Source: Roseococcus sp.
GTDB taxonomy: Bacteria > Pseudomonadota > Alphaproteobacteria > Acetobacterales > Acetobacteraceae
Direction: 5' to 3'
Assembly: GCA_026414745.1 (NCBI GenBank)
Contig: JAOAIK010000026.1
Coordinates: forward strand, 1-37,956
DNA: 37,956 nt
Made by a program: the position numbers and the translations under genes. Below, piece after piece: positions 6,889 through 14,896 of this stretch. Position 1 is the stretch's first letter; every line of letters begins with the position of its first letter. The notes under the pieces were generated by a model. It was not told the DNA's origin. It ran no database searches and saw nothing but the letters and a program-made list of their open reading frames with translations.

Positions 6889-8091
6889 TCAGCGCAGCCC
6901 GGCGCAGAATTCCTGGATGCGGCGCATCGCCTCGCGCAGCTCCTCCATGCCGGTGGCGTAGCTGATGCGGATGTAGGGCGACATGCCATAGGCCGCGCCC
7001 TGCACCACGCCCACATGCGCCTCCTCCAGGAGGGCGAGGGCGAAGTCCGTGTCGCTCGCGATCCTGCGGCCGCCCCGTGTGGTCTTGCCCAGGCAGGCGG
7101 CGACGCTGGGGAAGACGTAGAAGGCCCCCTCGGGCTTGTGGCAGGCGATGCCGGGGGCCTCGTTCAGCGCCTCCACCACGAAATCCCGCCGGGCGCGGTA
7201 TTCGGCCGCGCGCTCGCGCACCAGCTCCTGCGGGCCGTCGAGCGCCGCCGCCGCCGCCGCCTGGCCCACGGTGGAGACGCCGCTGGTGGCCTGGCCCTGC
7301 ATGTTGAACATGGCCTTGATGAGATCGCGCGGGCCGCCGCAGAAGCCGATGCGCCAGCCCGTCATCGCGTAGGTCTTGGAGACGCCGTTGACCGTCAGCG
7401 TGCGGTCCCTGAGGCGCGGCTCCACCGCCGCGATGGTGCAGAACTCGAAGCCGTCATAGACGAGGTGCTCGTACATGTCGTCCGTCATCACCCAGAGATG
7501 CGGGTGGCGCAGCAGCACCTCCGCGATGGCCCGCATCTCGGCGCGCGAACAGGCGGCGCCCGTGGGGTTGTTGGGGAAGTTCAGCAGCACCCACTTCGTG
7601 CGCGGCGTGATGGCGGCCTCCAGGTCCTCCGGGCGCAGCTTGAAGCCGTTGTTCTGCGGGCAGGAGACGGTGACGGGCACGCCGCCCGCCACCTTCGCCA
7701 TGTCGGCGTAGCTGATCCAGTAGGGGGCGGGGATCACCACCTCGTCGCCCGCATCGAGGGTGGCCATGAAGGCGTTGAAGATGGCCTGCTTGCCGCCGTT
7801 GGTGACGAGGATCTCGTCCTCGGCGTAGTCGAGGCCGTTGTCGCGCAGGAACTTGCGGCGGATGGCGGCCTTCAGCGCCGGCGTGCCGCCCTGGGGCGGG
7901 TATTTCGTGTCGCCCGCGAGCGCCGCCTGGTGCGCCGCCTCGATGGCATGGGCGGGGGTGGGAAAGTCCGGCTCGCCGGCGGCGAGGCTGATGACGCGGA
8001 TGCCCCTCGCCGCCAGCTCCCGCGCCTTCATGCCCATGACGACGGAGGCGGAGACCTTCACTTCGGCGAGGCGGCTGGCGAGCGCGGGCAT
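6889..8091 (-). CDS. aatA: Class I pyridoxal-phosphate aminotransferase (aspartate aminotransferase, I-beta type)
   Basis: 400 residues, full family length. Visible elements are the SLAAGEPDFPTP substrate segment (35-46), the NGGKQAIF segment, NFPNNPTG (171-178), the cofactor-binding DDMYEHLVYDG (204-214), the Schiff-base lysine Lys239 in SKTYAMTGWRIGF, and the C-terminal YIRISYATG whose Arg binds the carboxylate. The I-beta group includes aspartate and, in some bacteria, prephenate aminotransferases, so a role in tyrosine/phenylalanine synthesis is also possible. The ATG at 8091 has AGGATG just upstream. The leader also carries an anti-Shine-Dalgarno-like CACCTCCTT. Divergent from accA; its stop abuts repeat copy B. 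Confidence 0.92.
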   Translation of the reverse strand: MPALASRLAEVKVSASVVMGMKARELAARGIRVISLAAGEPDFPTPAHAIEAAHQAALAGDTKYPPQGGTPALKAAIRRKFLRDNGLDYAEDEILVTNGGKQAIFNAFMATLDAGDEVVIPAPYWISYADMAKVAGGVPVTVSCPQNNGFKLRPEDLEAAITPRTKWVLLNFPNNPTGAACSRAEMRAIAEVLLRHPHLWVMTDDMYEHLVYDGFEFCTIAAVEPRLRDRTLTVNGVSKTYAMTGWRIGFCGGPRDLIKAMFNMQGQATSGVSTVGQAAAAAALDGPQELVRERAAEYRARRDFVVEALNEAPGIACHKPEGAFYVFPSVAACLGKTTRGGRRIASDTDFALALLEEAHVGVVQGAAYGMSPYIRISYATGMEELREAMRRIQEFCAGLR

Positions 8092-8103
8092 GGATCATCC
8101 TGC

Positions 8104-8124
8104 AAGGAGGTGAAACGGGGCGTG
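8104..8124 (+). promoter_or_regulatory. Strong Shine-Dalgarno and alternative in-frame GTG start for accA
   Basis: AAGGAGGTG (8104-8112) precedes a GTG at 8122 that is in frame with accA and would add 22 residues. The conventional ATG at 8188 has no comparable ribosome-binding site. Confidence 0.4.
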
Positions 8125-8187
8125 AACCATAGGCCCCGGCCCCCGCAGTCGCCAGACCGTCACGGTTGCGCTATGCGCCGCTGCGCC

Positions 8188-9144
8188 ATGCGTCATTTCC
8201 TGGATTTCGAGAAGCCGATCGCCGAGCTGGAGGGCAAGCTCGAGGAGCTGCGCCGCACCAACGAGGCGGGCGGGCTCGAGCTCGGCGAGGAGATCGAGCG
8301 GCTGCGCGACAAGGCCGAGAAGCTGCTCGCCGCCACCTACGCCAAGCTCACCCCCTGGCAGAAGGCCCAGGTGGCCCGCCACCCGGAGCGGCCCAAATGC
8401 CTCGACTATGTCGCCGGCCTGATCGAGGAGTGGACGCCGCTCGCCGGCGACCGCGCCTTCGCCGACGACGCGGCGGTGGTCGCGGGCCTCGGCCGCTTCC
8501 GCGGCCGCCCGGTGGCGGTGCTGGGCACCGAGAAGGGCCGGGACACCGAGACGCGGGTGAAGCACAATTTCGGCATGGCGAGGCCCGAGGGCTACCGCAA
8601 GGCGCGGCGCATCATGCAGCTCGCCGGACGCTTCGGCCTGCCCATCCTCTCCTTCGTGGACACCTCCGGCGCCTTCCCGGGGATCGAGGCCGAGGCGCGC
8701 GGCCAGGCCGAGGCCATCGCGCGCTCCATCGAGGCGGGGCTGGCCGCGCCCGTGCCCTTCGTGGCCACCATCATCGGCGAGGGCGGCTCGGGCGGGGCCA
8801 TCGCGCTCGCCACCGCGGATCGCGTGCTGATGCTGGAGCACGCGATCTATTCCGTGATCAGCCCCGAGGGCTGCGCCTCCATCCTCTGGCGCGACGCCTC
8901 CCTCGCGCCGCAGGCGGCCGAGGCGCTGCGCCTCACGGCGGAGGATCTCAAGCGCCTCCAGCTCATCGACCAGGTGGTGGCCGAGCCGCTGGGCGGCGCG
9001 CACCGCGATCCCGCCGCCACGGTGCAGGCGGTGGGCGAGGCGGTGGCGGCCGCGCTCGAATCGCTCAGCCGGATGGACGGCGCGACGCTGAGGGCGAAGC
9101 GGCGCGAGAAGTTCCTCGAGATGGGCCGGCAGGCGGTGGGCTGA
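8188..9144 (+). CDS. accA: Acetyl-CoA carboxylase carboxyltransferase subunit alpha
   Basis: 318 residues, essentially the same length as the E. coli enzyme (319). It opens with the hallmark FLDFEKPIAELEGKLEELR helix and contains the crotonase-like core: SFVDTSGAFPGIEAEARGQAEAIARSI and GEGGSGGAIALATADRVLMLEHAIYSVISPEGCASILWRD. With AccD it transfers carboxyl from carboxybiotin to acetyl-CoA, giving malonyl-CoA for fatty acid synthesis. accB, accC and accD are not in the window, as is common. I chose ATG 8188 because it matches the family N-terminus; ATG 8173 and GTG 8122 are in-frame alternatives. Its stop lies two bases from the stop of the opposing methyltransferase gene. Confidence 0.96.
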   Translation: MRHFLDFEKPIAELEGKLEELRRTNEAGGLELGEEIERLRDKAEKLLAATYAKLTPWQKAQVARHPERPKCLDYVAGLIEEWTPLAGDRAFADDAAVVAGLGRFRGRPVAVLGTEKGRDTETRVKHNFGMARPEGYRKARRIMQLAGRFGLPILSFVDTSGAFPGIEAEARGQAEAIARSIEAGLAAPVPFVATIIGEGGSGGAIALATADRVLMLEHAIYSVISPEGCASILWRDASLAPQAAEALRLTAEDLKRLQLIDQVVAEPLGGAHRDPAATVQAVGEAVAAALESLSRMDGATLRAKRREKFLEMGRQAVG

Positions 9145-9146
9145 GC

Positions 9147-10316
9147 CTAGGTCGCCCGCAGCAGGAACAACGCCCCCGCCACCTCCTCGCCCTTCTCGCG
9201 GCGCAGCGCCGCCTGCTCGCGGCGCGCGAGCGCGAAGCCGGCCGCCTGCGCCAGCCGCGCCGCGTGGTCGGGGTTGTGGCGGAAGCGCAGCCCCTCGCCC
9301 AGCGCCACCTCGGCCTCGCCGGCCTCGAGGCTGAACAGCGCCTCGCCCCCCGGGCGCAGCGCGCCGCGCAGCGCGGCGAAGGCGGGGGCGAGGTCGCCCA
9401 GGTAGTTCAGCACATCGGCCGCCGCGATCAGGTCATAGGCGGCCCGGCGGCGCGGCAGGAACTCGAGCAGATCGGCCTCGTGCAGCGCGTCGTACACGCC
9501 CCGGGCGCGCGCCGCCTGCAGCATGCGCGGCGAGAGGTCGAGCCCCTCGAGCCGCACGGCGAAGGGGCGCAGCGCCTCGCCCGAGAGCCCGGTGCCGCAG
9601 CCGAGGTCGAGCACCCTCGCCCGCCGCCCGGGCGCGAGCAGCCCGGCGAGCAGCGCCGGCGTGCGATAGGCCAGCGCGCCTTCCAGCTCGGCGTCGAAGC
9701 GGGGGGCGAAGGCGTCGAACAGCGCGCGCACATAGCCGGGCGGGGCGCGAGGCGGCAGCGGCGCGGCGCCGAGCCCGGCCAGCAGGAAGCGCGCCTGCTC
9801 GGCCAGAGGGCCCGTCACCTTCAGCGCGGCGGCGCGCGCCTCCTCCGCCTCGCCGGCCTCGCGCGCGGCATGGGCCAGCGCGAGCCAGACCTCCGGCGCC
9901 TCGGGCGCGAGCGCGGCGGCCGCGCGCAGCGGCGCCAGCGCGGCCCGCGCCTGCCCGCCCGCCGTCAGCGCCTGGCCGAGGTTGCGCAGGCTCGTCGCGT
10001 CCTGAGGGTTCTTCTCCAGCGCCGCGCGCAGCACCTCCACCGCCTCGGCGAGCCGTCCCGCGGCGGCCAGCGCCGCGCCGCGATTGGCGAGGAACAGCGG
10101 ATGTCCGGGCGCGAGGGCCAGGGCGCGGGCGGAATGGTCCAGCGCCGCCGCCACCTCGCCCTTCTGCAGCGCGACGACGCCGAGCAGGTTCTCCGCGTCC
10201 GGGTGGCGGGGAGCGAGGCGCAGCGCCCGGCGGTAGAGGCTTTCCGCCTCCTCCACCCGCCCCTCGCGGTGGCGCGCCACGCCGCGGCGCAGCAGCTCTT
10301 CGGCCGTGATGGTCAT
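9147..10316 (-). CDS. TPR-repeat protein fused to a SAM-dependent methyltransferase
   Basis: 389 residues. The first 170 or so contain consecutive tetratricopeptide repeats, visible as the repeating A-ESLYRRALRLAPRHPDA, ALALAPGHPLFLANRGAAL and ALEKNPQDATSLRNLGQAL pattern. The C-terminal half is a class I methyltransferase with the SAM-binding VLDLGCGTGLSGEAL motif, an LEGLDLSPRML strand with the acidic ribose-binding residue, and ADVLNYLGDLAPAF. The TPR part presumably docks a protein or glycan partner; the substrate is unknown. Similar fusions are widespread in alphaproteobacteria, some in glycan gene clusters. ATG at 10316. Divergent from the second Bug receptor, convergent with accA with only two bases between stops. 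Confidence 0.85.
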   Translation of the reverse strand: MTITAEELLRRGVARHREGRVEEAESLYRRALRLAPRHPDAENLLGVVALQKGEVAAALDHSARALALAPGHPLFLANRGAALAAAGRLAEAVEVLRAALEKNPQDATSLRNLGQALTAGGQARAALAPLRAAAALAPEAPEVWLALAHAAREAGEAEEARAAALKVTGPLAEQARFLLAGLGAAPLPPRAPPGYVRALFDAFAPRFDAELEGALAYRTPALLAGLLAPGRRARVLDLGCGTGLSGEALRPFAVRLEGLDLSPRMLQAARARGVYDALHEADLLEFLPRRRAAYDLIAAADVLNYLGDLAPAFAALRGALRPGGEALFSLEAGEAEVALGEGLRFRHNPDHAARLAQAAGFALARREQAALRREKGEEVAGALFLLRAT

Positions 10317-10406
10317 GGAGCGAAGCTATGCGCGCGCATCGGCCTTGCAAACCCGATGCAAATGACCAAGAAGCCATGCGAGCTTCGGCATCCGGAGGAG
10401 ACGCCC

Positions 10407-11399
10407 ATGTTCCGCCCCACCCGGCGCGCGCTGCCGGCCCTGGCCGCCGGCCTCGCCGCCCCCCTCGCCGCCCCTGGCCTCGCCTCCGCGCAGGCCTATC
10501 CCTCGCGCACCATCACCATCATCGTCCCCTTCGCGGCGGGCGGGCCGACGGACACGGTGGCCCGCCTGATCGCCGACGCCATGGGGCGCGACCTGGGCGC
10601 GACCGTGGTGGTCGAGAATGTGGGCGGCGCGGGCGGCACGCTGGGCGCGCAGCGCACCGCCCAGGCGCGGCCCGACGGCTACACGCTGCTTGTGCACCAC
10701 ATCGGCATGAGCACCATTCCCACGCTCTATCGCCGCCTCGCCTATGATCCCATCAACGGCTTCGAGACCATCGGCCTCATCACCGAGGTGCCGATGACCA
10801 TCGTGGCCCGCCGCAACATCCCGGCGAACAATCTGCAGGAGCTGATCGCGCTGGTGCGGCGCGAGGGCGAGCGCATCAACCTCGCCAATGCCGGCATCGG
10901 CGCCGCCTCTCACCTGTGCGGCCTGCTGTTCCAGTCGGCGCTGAACGCGCGCATGACCACCGTGCCCTATCGCGGCACCGGCCCGGCGATGAACGACCTC
11001 GTCGCCGGCACGGTGGACCTGATGTGCGACCAGACCACCAACACCACCGAGCAGATCCGCGCCGGCACCATCCGCGCCTTCGCGGTGACGACGAACAGCC
11101 GCGTCGCCGCGCTGCCCGAGCTGCCCACCGCGGCCGAGGCGGGCCTGCCCAACTTCGAGGTGAGCGTGTGGCACGGGCTCTACGCCCCGCGCGGCACGCC
11201 GGCCGAGATCGTGAACCGCCTCTCGCGCGCGCTGCAGGTCGCGCTGCGCGACCCGGGGCTGGTGCGCCGCTTCGCCGATCTCGGCACCGCGCCGGTCGAG
11301 GCCGAGAAGGCCACCCCGGCGGCGCATCGCCGCTTCTGGGAGGCGGATGTGGCGCGCTGGCGGCCGATCATCCAGGCGGCGGGCCAGTTCGCGGACTGA
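10407..11399 (+). CDS. Bug-family periplasmic substrate-binding protein (TctC-like), copy 2
   Basis: 330 residues. The signal peptide is about 1-29 (ASAQAYP). The mature protein has the canonical pattern YPSRTITIIVPFAAGGPTDTVARLIADAM, NVGGAGGTLGAQRTAQARPDGYTLL, the VPYRGTGPAMNDLVAGTVDLMCDQ segment that shapes the carboxylate pocket, and SVWHGLYAPRGTPAEIV near the end. It is closer to the family consensus than copy 1. Again no TctA/TctB genes are nearby, so it is a solitary receptor whose ligand and membrane partner are unknown. GGAGGAG lies seven bases before the ATG. A 7-bp inverted repeat (10321-10327 and 10381-10387) and a TTGCA-N7-TGCAA repeat lie in the divergent promoter region. Confidence 0.92.
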   Translation: MFRPTRRALPALAAGLAAPLAAPGLASAQAYPSRTITIIVPFAAGGPTDTVARLIADAMGRDLGATVVVENVGGAGGTLGAQRTAQARPDGYTLLVHHIGMSTIPTLYRRLAYDPINGFETIGLITEVPMTIVARRNIPANNLQELIALVRREGERINLANAGIGAASHLCGLLFQSALNARMTTVPYRGTGPAMNDLVAGTVDLMCDQTTNTTEQIRAGTIRAFAVTTNSRVAALPELPTAAEAGLPNFEVSVWHGLYAPRGTPAEIVNRLSRALQVALRDPGLVRRFADLGTAPVEAEKATPAAHRRFWEADVARWRPIIQAAGQFAD

Positions 11400-11462
11400 T
11401 CCGGCAGCGTCCGGCGCGGGGCGGCCTCCCCGCCTCGCGCCGCTTCTGCTAGCCAGCCCGGG

Positions 11463-12179
11463 ATGCGCTGGCGCCGGCTGATCCTTCCAAGCTTCCTCGC
11501 CCTGCCCGTGCTGGCGCTGCTGCTCGGCCTCGGCACCTGGCAGATGCAGCGCCTGCGGTGGAAGACGGCGCTGCTGGCGGAACTCGCGGCGGCCCAGGCC
11601 GCGCCGCCCCTGCCCGCCGGCCCCGCGCCCGCCCCCTTCGCGCACATCGCCGCCACCGGCCGCTTCCGCCCCGGCGCGGAGGCCTTCCTCGGCCTCGAGG
11701 TGCGCGGGGCGGTGCTGGGCGGCGCGCTGATCGCGGTGCTGGACCGCGCGGATGGCCCGCCGCTCCTGGTCGAGCGCGGCTGGGCCCCCTTCGAGGGCGG
11801 CGCGATCGAGCGGCCCGAGGGCGAGGTGACCGTCGCCGGCTACGCCCGCCCCGCGGAGCGGCGCGGCCTTTTCTCCCCGGCCGACGACGCGGCGCGCGCG
11901 CGCTTCCTCACCTTCGACCCGCGCGCCATCGCCGCCCGGCTGGGCGCGCCCGAGGCGCCGGCCTATGCGCTGGTGGTGGTGCAGCCAGGGCCCCCGCGCG
12001 CCGAGGGCGGCTTCGGCCAGGCGCCCGCCCCGGCGCGCGGCCCGCTGCCCGATCCGCAGCGCGGTTTTCCGCAGCCGCGCAACCCCCATCTCGGCTATGC
12101 GCTGACCTGGTACGGGCTGGCGCTGGCCTGGATCGCCGTCTTCGCGCTCTGGGCGCGCCGCCGCTGGAGGGATGCATGA
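11463..12179 (+). CDS. SURF1-family cytochrome oxidase assembly protein
   Basis: 238 residues with the SURF1 layout: an N-terminal transmembrane helix (about 8-24) ending in GTWQMQRLRWKTALLAEL, a periplasmic domain with ATGRF and LLVERGWAPF motifs, and a C-terminal helix in NPHLGYALTWYGLALAWIAVFALW. SURF1 supports haem a insertion into cytochrome c oxidase subunit I. The ctaCDE/ctaG genes that usually accompany it are absent here. The ATG has no Shine-Dalgarno; GCTAGCC ends eight bases upstream, so a leaderless transcript is plausible. Its TGA overlaps the next ATG. Confidence 0.9.
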   Translation: MRWRRLILPSFLALPVLALLLGLGTWQMQRLRWKTALLAELAAAQAAPPLPAGPAPAPFAHIAATGRFRPGAEAFLGLEVRGAVLGGALIAVLDRADGPPLLVERGWAPFEGGAIERPEGEVTVAGYARPAERRGLFSPADDAARARFLTFDPRAIAARLGAPEAPAYALVVVQPGPPRAEGGFGQAPAPARGPLPDPQRGFPQPRNPHLGYALTWYGLALAWIAVFALWARRRWRDA

Positions 12180-13663
12180 ACGCCGCCTATCGCCGCCTTG
12201 CCGAGCGCGCCGCGCGCATCGCCGCCCTCGGCGAGGCGGAGGCCGTGCTGCACTGGGACGCGGCGACGATGATGCCGCGCGGCGGCGCCGCCGCGCGCGG
12301 CGAGCAGCTCGCCACCCTCGCCGGCCTCGCGCATGAGCTGATGACCGCGCCCGAGGTGGCGGAGGACCTGGCGCAGGCCGAGGCGGGGGACGCCTGGCAG
12401 GCCGCCAACCTCGCGCTGATCCGCCGCGCGCACCGGCGTGCCACCGCCCTGCCCACCGCGCTGGTGGAGGCGAGCGCGCGCGCCAACTCCGCCTGCGAGA
12501 AGGTCTGGCGCGAGGCCAAGGCGGCCTCCGACTTCGCGCGGGTGCGCCCGCATCTCGCGGAGGTGGTGCGGCTGCAGCGCGAGACGGCGGCCGCGCTCTC
12601 CGCCGCCACCGGCCTCGCGCCCTATGACGCGCTGATGGAGGGCTACCAGCCCGGCGTGACGGCGGCCGAGATCGAGCCCGTCTTCGCCGCCTACGAGGCC
12701 TGGCTCGCCGAGGCGCTGCCGCGCGCGGAGGAGATCGAGGCGCGCCGCCCCGCCCCGCTGCCCCTGCCCGGCCCCTTCCCCGTGGCGGCGCAGCGGGAGC
12801 TCTGCCGCGCCCTCTCGCTGCGGCTGGGGCTGGAGGAGGAGCATTCCCGACTGGACGAGAGCCTGCACCCCTTCTGCGGCGGCACGCCGGCCGATGTGCG
12901 CATCACCACCTTCTACGACGAGGCGAACCTGGCGAAGGCGCTGCTCGGCGTGCTGCACGAGACGGGGCACGCCCTCTACGAGCGCGGCCTGCCCGCGGCC
13001 TTCGCGCGCCAGCCGGTGGGGCAGAACGCCGGCATGGCGGTGCATGAATCGCAGAGCCTGATCATCGAGATGCAGGCCTGCCGCGGCGATGCCTTCCTGC
13101 GCTTCCTCGGGCCGCTGCTGCACGCGCGCTTCGGCGGCGACGCCGCGCCCTATGCGCCCGGCAACCTGGCGCGGCTGTGGCGGCGGGTGGAGCGCGGCTT
13201 CATCCGCGTGGACGCGGACGAGATGACCTATCCCGCCCATGTCATCCTGCGCTTCCGGCTGGAACGGGCGATGATCGAGGGCCGGCTGGAGGTGGCGGAT
13301 CTTCCCGGCGCCTGGGCCGAGGGGCTGCGGGCGCTGCTCGGCATCGTCCCGCCCGACGACGCGCGCGGCTGCCTGCAGGACATCCACTGGCATGACGGGC
13401 TGTTCGGTTATTTCCCCTGCTACACGCTGGGAGCCATGGCGGCGGCGCAGCTCATGAAGGCGGCGCGCGCGGCGGAGCCGGGGCTCGATGCGGCGCTGGC
13501 CGAGGGCGACTTCGCGCCGCTGCTGGGTTTCCTGCGCGCGCGGGTGCATGGAGAGGGCGCGCGGCTGGGCTTCCAGGCGCTGCTGGAGGCGGCCACGGGC
13601 AAGCCGCTCGACCCCGCGGACTTCACCGAGCACCTCGCCGGGCGCTACCTCCATGCCGCATGA
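12176..13663 (+). CDS. M32-family metallocarboxypeptidase (thermostable carboxypeptidase 1 type)
   Basis: 495 residues, the normal size for M32 enzymes. The zinc-binding HETGH motif is at 261-265, and the downstream HESQS supplies the third ligand. Also visible are LHWDAATMMP (25-34), DESLHPFCGG...DVRITTFY (227-247) that forms the substrate cleft, DEMTYPAHVILRFRLE, and the C-terminal IHWHDGLFGYFPCYTLG. These cytoplasmic enzymes remove C-terminal residues from peptides, with broad specificity but not proline. The start overlaps the SURF1 stop (ATGA) and its end overlaps the antiporter start by 11 bases, so all three are likely translated from one message. Confidence 0.93.
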   Translation: MNAAYRRLAERAARIAALGEAEAVLHWDAATMMPRGGAAARGEQLATLAGLAHELMTAPEVAEDLAQAEAGDAWQAANLALIRRAHRRATALPTALVEASARANSACEKVWREAKAASDFARVRPHLAEVVRLQRETAAALSAATGLAPYDALMEGYQPGVTAAEIEPVFAAYEAWLAEALPRAEEIEARRPAPLPLPGPFPVAAQRELCRALSLRLGLEEEHSRLDESLHPFCGGTPADVRITTFYDEANLAKALLGVLHETGHALYERGLPAAFARQPVGQNAGMAVHESQSLIIEMQACRGDAFLRFLGPLLHARFGGDAAPYAPGNLARLWRRVERGFIRVDADEMTYPAHVILRFRLERAMIEGRLEVADLPGAWAEGLRALLGIVPPDDARGCLQDIHWHDGLFGYFPCYTLGAMAAAQLMKAARAAEPGLDAALAEGDFAPLLGFLRARVHGEGARLGFQALLEAATGKPLDPADFTEHLAGRYLHAA

Positions 13664-14888
13664 GACGGCGCTGATCGCCACCATCGCGCTCGGCCTCACC
13701 TTCGCGCTGTTCCTCGGCCTGCTGGCGCGGGCCATCCGGCTGCCCACCATCGTGGGCTACCTCTTCGCCGGCATGGCCATCGGCCCCCATACGCCGGGCT
13801 TCGTGGGCGACATCGCCGCCGCGGGGCAGCTCGCGGAGATCGGCGTGATCCTCCTGATGTTCGGCGTGGGGCTGCACTTCTCGCCGCGCGAGCTGGCCGA
13901 TGCGCGGGGCGTGGCGCTGCCGGGCGCGATCATGCAGATGGCCTGCGCCACGCTGCTCGGCTGGGGGCTGGCGAGGCTGATGGGCTGGAGCGACGCCGCC
14001 GGCCTCGTCTTCGGCTTCTCGCTCTCGGTCGCCTCCACCGTGGTGCTGCTGCGCGCGCTGACCGAGCGCGGCGAGCTCGCCTCCGTGCACGGCCACATCG
14101 CCGTGGGCTGGCTGGTGGTGGAGGACATGGCGATGGTCCTCGCCCTCGTCCTCGTGCCCATCCTGGCGGCGGTGACGCAGGAGCGCGCGCCGGCGGGGCT
14201 GCTCGCAGGGCTGGGCGGGACGCAGGGCGTGGTGCTGACGGTGCTGCTGACCTTCGCCAAGGTGGCGGCCTTCGTGGCGCTGATGCTGATCGCGGGGGCG
14301 CGCTTCCTGCCCTGGGCGCTGTCCTGGGTGGGGCGGCTGCGCTCGCGCGAGCTGTTCTCGCTCGCCGCGCTCGTCTCGGCGCTGGGCATCGCCTACCTCG
14401 CCTATGTGCTGTTCGGCGTCTCCTTCGCGCTGGGGGCCTTCCTGGCGGGGCTGGTGCTGGGCCAGTCCACGCTCAGCCTCAAGGCGGCGGAGCAGACGCT
14501 GCCGCTGCGCGACGCCTTCGCCGTGCTGTTCTTCGTGGCGGTGGGGATGTTGTTCGACCCCACCATCCTCTGGCGCGAGCCTCTGGCGCTGGCCGCCACC
14601 GTCTTCGTGGTGCTGATCGGCAAGACGGGCGCGGCCTATCTCATCGCGCGGCTGCGCGGGCTGGACCGGCGGCAGTCGCTCATCATCGGGGCCTCGCTGG
14701 CGCAGGTGGGGGAGTTCAGCTTCATCCTCGCCGGGCTCGCGGTCACCGAGGGCGTGCTGCCCGAGGCGGGGCGCGACCTCATCCTCGCCGCCGCCATCGT
14801 CACCATCGCGCTCAACCCCTTCACCTTCCGCCTCGCCGACGCGCTGGCGCGGCGGCTCGCCGCGCCCGGGCCGGCCATCGCCGAATAG
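13653..14888 (+). CDS. CPA2-family cation/proton antiporter (KefB/YbaL-like), membrane domain only
   Basis: 411 residues, almost all membrane: about twelve helices with the CPA2 features [18 protein letters not shown] near the start, [25 protein letters not shown], and the ion-binding-region segments [19 protein letters not shown] and [17 protein letters not shown]. It exchanges K+ or Na+ for protons. KefB, KefC and YbaL carry a C-terminal TrkA-N/RCK nucleotide-binding domain of about 150 residues; here the protein stops right after the last helix, so that domain is missing. The ATG at 13653 lies within the end of the carboxypeptidase gene. The stop codon is part of the TAGGAG Shine-Dalgarno of hutU. 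Confidence 0.9.
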   Translation: MPHETALIATIALGLTFALFLGLLARAIRLPTIVGYLFAGMAIGPHTPGFVGDIAAAGQLAEIGVILLMFGVGLHFSPRELADARGVALPGAIMQMACATLLGWGLARLMGWSDAAGLVFGFSLSVASTVVLLRALTERGELASVHGHIAVGWLVVEDMAMVLALVLVPILAAVTQERAPAGLLAGLGGTQGVVLTVLLTFAKVAAFVALMLIAGARFLPWALSWVGRLRSRELFSLAALVSALGIAYLAYVLFGVSFALGAFLAGLVLGQSTLSLKAAEQTLPLRDAFAVLFFVAVGMLFDPTILWREPLALAATVFVVLIGKTGAAYLIARLRGLDRRQSLIIGASLAQVGEFSFILAGLAVTEGVLPEAGRDLILAAAIVTIALNPFTFRLADALARRLAAPGPAIAE

Positions 14889-14896
14889 GAGCCTCA

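Noticed and set aside
10321..10387. CGAAGCT...AGCTTCG and TTGCA-N7-TGCAA as operators of the second Bug gene
   Set aside because: The arms are short (7 and 5 bp) and match no operator I know; mentioned with the gene but not claimed.
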